NCBI GenBank assembly: GCA_022361135.1
Contig: JAKSBM010000796.1
Span: 1-11,158, forward strand
Reading direction: 5' to 3'
DNA length: 11,158 bases
Source of the DNA: Desulfobacterales bacterium
Lineage (GTDB): Bacteria; Desulfobacterota; Desulfobacteria; Desulfobacterales; Desulfobacteraceae
Part shown: positions 8,601 to 11,158 of the stretch, one piece after another
How positions within the stretch are numbered: position 1 is the stretch's first letter
Layout: the number at the start of each line of letters is the position of its first letter
Made by a program: the position numbers and the translations under genes
The notes under the pieces: model-generated
The model's input: the letters and a program-made list of their open reading frames with translations, nothing else
The model's database searches: none
What the model was told of the DNA's origin: nothing

Positions 8601-8839
8601 GTCTTCACATCCTCCAGGCTTTTAAGCTGCTCCTCGATCTTGATGCAGATCCCCTCTTCCACCTCCTCGGGTGAGGCACCGGGATAGGAGACGGAAACAT
8701 GGATCATATCCAGGGAGAACTGGGGAAACATTTCCCGCTTCATGTTCAGCACCACATAGAGGCCGGCCACAATGACAAAAACCATGATCAGATTCACCGA
8801 AACCCGGTGATCCACGGACCATCTACCCAGAAATTTCAT
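5654..8839 (-). CDS. RND-family efflux pump, inner-membrane transporter (AcrB-like HAE family)
   Basis: The 1061-residue length fits a full RND pump: span 1 (about 14-33), a large periplasmic porter domain (about 34-340), spans 2-6, a second periplasmic domain (about 560-870) and spans 8-12. Visible motifs are MFPQFSLDMIHVSVSYPGASPEEVE after span 1 and GILVDDAIIVGEN in span 4 with the proton-relay pair D397-D398. In span 10, where AcrB has its essential lysine, this protein reads SGIVVNDSLILIDF (N957, D958), the VVN-type variant common in many RND subfamilies. It takes substrates from the periplasm or outer leaflet and drives export with protons, working with the fusion protein encoded immediately upstream and an outer-membrane channel not present here. 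Substrate class cannot be read; the span-4 and span-10 motifs suit drugs or amphiphiles better than CusA-type metals. Confidence 0.95.
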   Translation of the reverse strand: MKFLGRWSVDHRVSVNLIMVFVIVAGLYVVLNMKREMFPQFSLDMIHVSVSYPGASPEEVEEGICIKIEEQLKSLEDVKTIHATAKEGHGSVTLELIPGTDINEKLDEVRTEVDLIDSFPEEAEDPVVQELTSNEPAIYLAVYGDVDEQLLKETAEKIRDDLVETDAISLAEVTGVREFEISIEVSEAALRRYHLSFDDVAAAVKTGSLELPGGRIKTRGGEFLVRAKGKKYTGEEYETIPLVTRTDGTLIRLGDVARVRDGFEDSDVRARFNGKPAAMVVVKRTDSQDTIAISNAAIQYMDEQRDRMPRGISLGYWVNIADMVQDRIDLLLKNGWQGILLVFIVLALFLDLGLAFWVSFGIPISFMGAFLVLEYLGASINMLSMFGFIMTLGILVDDAIIVGENVFTHYSMGKSPRQAVLDSMAQIGTPVLMAVATTIVAFTPLMHIAGIMGKFVYVMPQAVICILAASLLEAFVILPAHLEATLRDRGKAPSRFALGITAAKTRLRHRHEKLRSRVEAGLTHVIRKRYAPVLKYCIRNRYLTLALALGAFMLSIGLIAGGHVPFVFFPKTDSNWIISDIIYPQGTPREITAATVKRIEDGAFALNDHFRDRTVDGADLIVNTYSQVGIIPRKDWKPGVYGGHCGEAWIEVLPAGRRPDIPAPEITAKWRELTGTIPGAEQLTFSVISSGPGGNPIEVQLNGPNLAQLQAAARALKQEIATYPGTYDITDDFRPGKQEKQIFIREGAQSLGITLADIARQIRQAYYGEEVLKIQRGKHDIKVMVRYDQAARESEASIEELRIRTRDGREIPLNQVARRETRQGYSTIRRVDRKRVITVISDLDEDKANARNITADLAAGFLPRLKHHFPGVNYDLEGQAKRTQESIDSLVLGFSLAAMVIFLLLASQFRSYAQPVIIMAAIPFGLVGAVFGHLVMGLDITIISIFGIVALSGIVVNDSLILIDFANNRVRAGDSPEAAILTSGQDRFRPVLLTSVTTVAGLLPLLTETSFQAQFLIPMAVSISFGLMAATVLTLIVVPSLYLVVRDGVDFLAGSHGDRTD

Positions 8840-8842
8840 GGC

Positions 8843-8845
8843 CTA
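8843..8845 (-). other. Amber stop of the fusion protein, in frame with the RND start
   Basis: On the minus strand the sequence reads TAG GCC ATG, with TAG ending the adaptor and ATG starting the pump in the same frame. In a cell that decodes TAG as pyrrolysine, readthrough would give a single adaptor-pump polypeptide of about 1500 residues. Topology argues against a useful fusion: the adaptor C-terminus is periplasmic while the RND N-terminus is cytoplasmic. Confidence 0.6.
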
Positions 8846-10174
8846 TTCCCCCCCGGATTCGGGTTTGGAAGGAAGAAGGACCAGGGCCATGCCGTCCACG
8901 GCGCCGGGCAGGGGCGAAGTAATGACCTGGTCCCCGGGATTCACCCCCTGGTGTACCAGGGCCACCTCCCCCTGGGTACGCAGGACAGACACCTTCTGGA
9001 TTCGCAATTTCCCATCTTCATAAAGATAAAGACGCTGGCCCACATGGACCCAATGCCGGGGCAGGACATAGACGGATTCGGTCCGAAGCCCCTGGATCCG
9101 GCAATTTACAAAGGTGCCGGGCTTGAGGATAAAATCCGTGTCCCCTGCCGCGGGTACCAGCTCCAGGGTCATGGGCAGGGTCCGGGTGGTTTCATCCACG
9201 GCCGCCCCCAGGCGGGCCACCCGGGCGGCATGGGCCCTGTCCGGAGAAAAACGGCCCTCCCCCACCCCGGGCCAAACCCAGGCCTTGAGGCGGGCCCGGG
9301 CATCGGGATTCCCATCCGGGGCCGTCAGTCCCCGGCCCAGCCATTGGAGCTGCTCCAGGGGAATGGCCACCTCCAGGTCCAATGCATCGGCCAGGTAAAG
9401 GGAGCCCAATCCCTGGCCGGGATTGACAAATTCCCCCACCTCCACGTTCTTTTCCAGGACCCAGGCCTTGAAAGGCGTCTTGATTTCGGTTTTGGACAAA
9501 TTCAGGGCGGCCATGTCTGCGGAGATTTCAGCCATGGACAGGGCAGCCCGTTTCTGGTCCATGAGGGTGGGGAGGAGTCGTTTTCGATTTTCCAGGGACT
9601 GGAGCTGAACCTGGGCGCTGAGGTGTTGTTGTTCGGCCCGGTCCAGGCTGTTCACCGAGGCAAAATCCCTTTTGTTCAGGGCCTGGATCCGGTCCAATTC
9701 CCGCCGGGCCAGTGCCAGGGCAGATTGGGACAGGGCAATGTCCCCATCCAGGTTCCGGGTTTCCTGCTCCAGATTTCGGATATCGATGCGGGCCTGGCGA
9801 ACCCGGACCCGGGCGGAACGATGGTCCAGGGCATGGGTCCGGTCGTCCATGCGCACCAGGGCGCTTCCCTCGGCCAGGGCGCCACCGGCTTTGAATCCGG
9901 GATTGATCCAGAGGATCCGCCCCGGCACCTCGGCAATGACCCGTACCTTTTTCCGGGGGGAAAGGGTGCCAAAGGCCTCCACGGTCATGGTCCGATCCTC
10001 GGGATAGACCGCCTGGGCACGCACGCCCGGTGCCTTGGTCTCCGGGGGTTTTCGTTGGGGTTTGGGGCCGGCCTTTAAAAGGATAAAGGCCAGGATCAGG
10101 GCCGCCCCAAGGACCAGGGGGACCCGGATGATGCGAAGGAAGCGGGACAGAAAGGACGCAGAATGATTCTCCAT
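8843..10174 (-). CDS. RND efflux membrane-fusion (periplasmic adaptor) protein, HlyD/AcrA type
   Basis: This 443-residue protein is anchored by one N-terminal span (about 15-33; no lipobox cysteine). It follows adaptor architecture: the first lipoyl half (about 77-111, with AEVPGRILWINPGFKAGGAL), a long alpha-helical hairpin (about 112-228, rich in Arg/Gln/Leu heptads), the second lipoyl half (about 229-262, TEIKTPFKAWVLEKNVEVGEFV), then beta-barrel and membrane-proximal domains. It links the RND pump to an outer-membrane channel. I prefer ATG at 10174; a GTG at 10180 in the same frame is closer to AAGGAG (10190-10185), so the start is uncertain by two codons. The stop is TAG (8845-8843); one codon (GCC) then separates it from the in-frame ATG of the RND gene, so the two are surely co-transcribed and translationally coupled. 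Confidence 0.93.
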   Translation of the reverse strand: MENHSASFLSRFLRIIRVPLVLGAALILAFILLKAGPKPQRKPPETKAPGVRAQAVYPEDRTMTVEAFGTLSPRKKVRVIAEVPGRILWINPGFKAGGALAEGSALVRMDDRTHALDHRSARVRVRQARIDIRNLEQETRNLDGDIALSQSALALARRELDRIQALNKRDFASVNSLDRAEQQHLSAQVQLQSLENRKRLLPTLMDQKRAALSMAEISADMAALNLSKTEIKTPFKAWVLEKNVEVGEFVNPGQGLGSLYLADALDLEVAIPLEQLQWLGRGLTAPDGNPDARARLKAWVWPGVGEGRFSPDRAHAARVARLGAAVDETTRTLPMTLELVPAAGDTDFILKPGTFVNCRIQGLRTESVYVLPRHWVHVGQRLYLYEDGKLRIQKVSVLRTQGEVALVHQGVNPGDQVITSPLPGAVDGMALVLLPSKPESGGE

Positions 10175-10257
10175 GGGCACATCACTCCTTATGTCAGATG
10201 GGGTGCCCCGGACCGAATCCGGCCCATGGACACACTATTTTCGGTCCCGGCTTTCTC

Positions 10258-10890
10258 CTATTTTCCCCGGGTGGGGCAAATATCGTAAAGGGGACATTGG
10301 TCGCACAAGGGCTTTTTGGCGTCACAGATTTCACGGCCAAAATAAATGAGCTGGAGTCCCAGATCGTTCCAGGATTCCCTTGGGATGATCTCCATGAGAT
10401 CGTACTCGGCCTTGACCGCATCCTTGTGACGGGTCAACCCCAGGCGATTGGACAGCCGCAGCACATGGGTGTCCACCACCATGGTCTGGTGGTCATAGGC
10501 CACGGAACGGACCAGGTTGGCCGTCTTCCGTCCCACCCCGGGCAGGGCCACCAGGGCATCCATGTCATCGGGCACCTCCCCCTGGTGTTTTTCCACCAGG
10601 GCACGGGCGCAGGCCTGGATATTTTTCGCCTTATTATTGTAAAATCCCGTGGAAAAAATAATCTGTTTAATCCCATCCAGGGGGGCCTGGGCCAACGCCG
10701 AAGCATGGGGATAATGGTCAAACAGAACCTGGGTCACCTTATTCACCTGATTGTCCGTGCACTGGGCCGAAAGAATGGTGGCGATGAGCAATTGAAACGG
10801 GCTTTCGTGGGTAAGCTGGGTCTTGACAACCGGGTATCGGCCCCTTAATGTCTCAATCAGGATTTGAACGCGTGACGATAATTTTTTCAT
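10258..10890 (-). CDS. nth: Endonuclease III (DNA glycosylase/AP lyase)
   Basis: The 210-residue protein matches bacterial Nth in length and motifs. It has the helix-hairpin-helix LPGVGRKTAN (116-125) with catalytic Lys122, the VDTHV segment with catalytic Asp140, and a C-terminal [4Fe-4S] cluster motif C189-x6-C196-x2-C199-x5-C205, the exact Nth spacing. It removes oxidised pyrimidines from DNA and cleaves at abasic sites in base-excision repair. The start ATG (10890-10888) has only a weak purine stretch upstream and no clear Shine-Dalgarno, while the AT-rich TATATAG lies right before it, so the transcript may have a very short leader. The stop is TAG. The efflux adaptor starts 83 nt downstream on the same strand, so partial co-transcription is possible. 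Confidence 0.97.
   Translation of the reverse strand: MKKLSSRVQILIETLRGRYPVVKTQLTHESPFQLLIATILSAQCTDNQVNKVTQVLFDHYPHASALAQAPLDGIKQIIFSTGFYNNKAKNIQACARALVEKHQGEVPDDMDALVALPGVGRKTANLVRSVAYDHQTMVVDTHVLRLSNRLGLTRHKDAVKAEYDLMEIIPRESWNDLGLQLIYFGREICDAKKPLCDQCPLYDICPTRGK
10823..10851 (+). promoter_or_regulatory. Candidate sigma-70-type promoter for the PP-loop gene
   Basis: A perfect TTGACA (10823-10828), a 17-nt spacer and TAATGT (10846-10851) lie inside the 5' part of the oppositely oriented nth gene. The -10 match is partial (first, second and last bases). Transcription would start near 10858, giving a leader of about 48 nt before ATG 10906. Confidence 0.4.
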
Positions 10891-10905
10891 AAGAAGTTTC
10901 TATAT

Positions 10906-11158
10906 ATGAATACAGATAAAACCACAAGACCCGTCCGGGCACTGGGACTTTGCTCCGGCGGTCTGGACAGTATCCTGTCCGCCCTGGTCCTCCAGGAGCA
11001 GGGCATTGAGACCACCTGGGTCAGCTTTGAGACGCCCTTTTTCTCGGCCAAGGCAGCCAAAAACGCCTCCCGCATGACCGGCATCCCCCTGATCATCAGA
11101 GACATCACCCCCCTGTACATGGAAATGATGCGGGCGCCCAAAGCCGGGTTCGGGAAAA
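10906..11158 (+). CDS. PP-loop ATPase, thiouridylase-like protein, N-terminal part (cut by window end)
   Basis: The frame is open from ATG 10906 to the window edge (84 complete codons). Residues 13-22 read LGLCSGGLDS, the PP-loop (SGGxDS) that binds ATP and adenylates a substrate in tRNA thiolases (MnmA, ThiI) and related enzymes. The strand-helix pattern after it (SALVLQEQGIETTWVSFETPFFSAKAAKNASRMTGIPLIIRDIT) fits the N-type PP-loop fold: a second beta strand, then a helix, then a third strand. It is most like the stand-alone thiouridylase-like proteins of deltaproteobacteria rather than canonical MnmA, but the catalytic cysteines would be beyond the edge, so the exact member is open. AAGAAG (10891-10896) lies 9 nt before the start. 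It is divergent from nth with 15 nt between start codons. Confidence 0.85.
   Translation, partial: MNTDKTTRPVRALGLCSGGLDSILSALVLQEQGIETTWVSFETPFFSAKAAKNASRMTGIPLIIRDITPLYMEMMRAPKAGFGK

Noticed and set aside
6041..10078. Long plus-strand open frames opposite the RND and adaptor genes (6041-7213, 7268-8674, 8699-10078)
   Set aside because: They are Gly/Pro/His-rich shadows of GC-rich coding DNA, without recognisable motifs, and lie fully opposite two clearly real genes.
10191..10257. Intrinsic terminator between nth and the efflux adaptor
   Set aside because: CCGGA/TCCGG (10208-10222) is only a 5-bp stem and no T-run follows on the minus strand.
1..11158. CRISPR arrays, tRNA genes, insertion sequences or integrase sites
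   Set aside because: No regularly spaced repeats, no cloverleaf-like sequence, no transposase reading frame and no terminal inverted repeats were seen; nearly all the window is protein-coding.

Overview
The window looks like a GC-rich chromosomal segment from a Gram-negative anaerobe. Its most telling feature is a trimethylamine methyltransferase gene (mttB) with an in-frame amber codon exactly where pyrrolysine sits in this family. Together with the RND efflux pair and the style of the flanking genes, this suggests a pyrrolysine-using deltaproteobacterium (Desulfobacterota, sulfate-reducer-like). That placement is inference: no rRNA or other marker gene is present.

Left part (1-5657, + strand), methylamine/betaine region: the 3' end of a pyrrolysine-free MttB-superfamily methyltransferase (1-879, cut by the window edge); a complete pyrrolysine-type mttB (1009-2469, TAG at 1996-1998 read through as residue 330 of 486); an APC-superfamily permease (2534-3886); a 78-residue single-span membrane protein (3961-4197); and an NCS1-type permease (4245-5657). 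All five point the same way with short gaps (129, 64, 74 and 47 nt), so they are probably one operon. It would import methylated amines or betaines and transfer their methyl groups to a corrinoid protein. The corrinoid protein (MttC), its methyl acceptor transferase, the activase RamA and the pyl genes are not in the window.

Right part (5654-10890, - strand): reading right to left, endonuclease III (nth), a membrane-fusion protein, and an RND inner-membrane pump of 1061 residues. The pump and fusion protein form a two-gene efflux unit with no outer-membrane channel gene in view. The last gene (10906 to the edge, + strand) is the start of a PP-loop thiouridylase-like protein, divergent from nth with only 15 nt between the two start codons.

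TAG recurs across the window. It is the terminal codon of four of the eight complete 3' ends (mttB, APC permease, membrane-fusion protein, nth), and in mttB the same codon is both sense (1996) and stop (2467). The fusion-protein TAG lies one codon upstream of, and in frame with, the RND start, so amber suppression there would make an in-frame fusion. This makes the window a useful natural case for how a pyrrolysine-using bacterium tells sense TAG from stop TAG.
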